Below are positions 5,772 through 6,791 of a DNA stretch of 6,791 nucleotides, in pieces. Numbering within the stretch: the stretch's first letter is position 1; each line of letters starts with the position of its first letter. Source of the DNA: Chloroflexota bacterium (GTDB lineage: Bacteria; Chloroflexota; Dormibacteria; Dormibacterales; Dormibacteraceae); contig DMCH01000019.1 in assembly GCA_003446775.1 (NCBI GenBank), forward strand, positions 2,418 to 9,208, written 5' to 3'. The notes beneath the pieces were generated by a model, which ran no database searches, was not told the DNA's origin, and worked only from the letters and a program-made list of their open reading frames with translations. A program made the translations under genes and the position numbers.

Positions 5772-6791
5772 TTAGACCGAAAGGGTCTCCAGGTCGATCG
5801 GCTCCTCCTCGAGGACACGGGCGGCCTGCTCGCGCTGCTTCTTGTAGTAGTCAAGCCCGGTCCCGGCGGGGATGAGCTTGCCGATGATCACATTCTCCTT
5901 GAGCCCACGCAGACGGTCCACCTTGCCGCTGATCGCGGCCTCGGTGAGCACGCGGGTGGTCTCCTGGAACGACGCCGCCGAAAGCCACGAGGTGGTGTTC
6001 AGCGCGGCCTTGATGAGCCCAAGCAGCACGGTCTGCGCGGTGGCCGGCTCGCCGCCCTCCGCCAGCGCCTTCGCGTTCCCCTCCTCGTACTCCCACTGCG
6101 AGACGATCTCGCCCGGCAGCAGGCCGGTGTCGCCCGCGGAGTCGACGCGGACCTTCCGCATCATCTGCCGCACGATCACCTCGATGTGCTTGTCGTTGAT
6201 GTCCACGCCCTGGCTCCGGTACACCTTCTGGACCTCGTCGACCAGGAAGGTCTGAACCGCCTCTTTCCCGAGGATGTGGAGCAGCTCCTGCGGTGAGATC
6301 GATCCCTCCGTGATCTGCTGTCCCGCCTTGATGACCACCTTCTGGCCGTCGCGGCGGTCGAGCTCGGGCCGGATGCGGACCTGGTGCGGGATCGCGTACT
6401 CGCGCACCTCCTCGTCGAGCGTGCGCACCGTGATTTCCTTGGGCGATACCGTCACCTTCCCGGCGTGCCGGGTCTTCACGGCGTTGCCCTTGGCGTCGCG
6501 GGCCAGCTCCTGGCCCTCCATGACGTCGTCCTTGCTCTTGATGAGCGGGGTCATCTTGGGGTCGATGGGATAGGAGACCTCGAACTCCTCCCTGGAGATC
6601 ACGCGCACCTTGCGCGAGCCCTCCTGGCGGATGATCTCGAGCTCCCCGTCGATCTCGGAGATGATGGCCTTGCCCTTCGGGATACGAGCCTCGAAAAGCT
6701 CTTCGACGCGCGGCAGGCCCTGAGTGATGTCCACCCCGGCGACACCGCCGGTGTGGAACGTGCGCATGGTCAGCTGGGTGCCCGGCTCGCC
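5772..6791 (-). CDS. rpoC: DNA-directed RNA polymerase subunit beta', C-terminal part (runs off the right edge)
   Basis: RpoC forms the clamp and part of the active centre of RNA polymerase. The last 339 codons are present, out of roughly 1,200-1,350 in the family. The visible part opens with [16 protein letters not shown], followed by [31 protein letters not shown] and the near-invariant block [19 protein letters not shown] (about residues 266-284 of the visible part). It closes with [18 protein letters not shown]. The protein stops about 27 residues after that block, ending [12 protein letters not shown], so it lacks a long C-terminal tail. The catalytic NADFDGD segment lies outside the window. 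The TAA at 5774-5772 is followed by a strong terminator rather than by rpsL. Confidence 0.98.
   Translation of the reverse strand, partial: GEPGTQLTMRTFHTGGVAGVDITQGLPRVEELFEARIPKGKAIISEIDGELEIIRQEGSRKVRVISREEFEVSYPIDPKMTPLIKSKDDVMEGQELARDAKGNAVKTRHAGKVTVSPKEITVRTLDEEVREYAIPHQVRIRPELDRRDGQKVVIKAGQQITEGSISPQELLHILGKEAVQTFLVDEVQKVYRSQGVDINDKHIEVIVRQMMRKVRVDSAGDTGLLPGEIVSQWEYEEGNAKALAEGGEPATAQTVLLGLIKAALNTTSWLSAASFQETTRVLTEAAISGKVDRLRGLKENVIIGKLIPAGTGLDYYKKQREQAARVLEEEPIDLETLSV

Noticed and set aside
5700..6296. Plus-strand open frame of 198 codons opposite the rpoC 3' end and terminator
   Set aside because: It reads through the rpoC terminator hairpin and the antisense of conserved RpoC blocks, with no domain of its own.

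Overview
The window is high-GC bacterial chromosome built around the rpo/str housekeeping region. At the right edge, on the minus strand, is the C-terminal part of rpoC (RNA polymerase beta'). At the left edge, also on the minus strand, are rpsL (S12), rpsG (S7) and the N-terminal part of fusA (EF-G). In many bacteria rpoC is followed directly, or after one small gene, by rpsL-rpsG-fusA. Here about 4.5 kb separates rpoC from rpsL.

Layout, left to right: fusA start (partial, minus), rpsG (minus), rpsL (minus, TTG start with a clear Shine-Dalgarno), a 79-bp divergent spacer, a class I SAM-dependent methyltransferase of the YbxB/RsmC-like type (plus), two tandem family 5 (peptide/nickel-type) ABC transporter solute-binding lipoprotein genes (minus), a ~360-bp non-coding stretch rich in hairpins, and the rpoC 3' end (minus). 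The rpoC gene ends in a strong intrinsic terminator, so the solute-binding genes and rpsL-rpsG-fusA must mostly be transcribed from their own promoters.

Genes are tightly packed. S12/S7 and the two binding-protein genes are each joined by a TGATG stop/start overlap. The methyltransferase and the distal binding-protein gene converge and overlap by 14 bp. No permease or ATPase gene accompanies the two binding proteins here, so their transporter partners must be encoded elsewhere.

The S12 sequence ([28 protein letters not shown]) resembles that of actinobacterial and related terrabacterial lineages. RpoC ends soon after the conserved C-terminal block, without the long tail I associate with Actinomycetota. 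A high-GC lineage such as Chloroflexota or Dormibacterota, or a deep actinobacterial relative, would fit. This is inference only and no phylogeny was run.

No mobile element, CRISPR array, tRNA, rRNA or defence system was seen. The least explained parts are the hairpin-rich leader between rpoC and the first binding-protein gene, and the placement of a binding-protein pair inside the rpo-str region.
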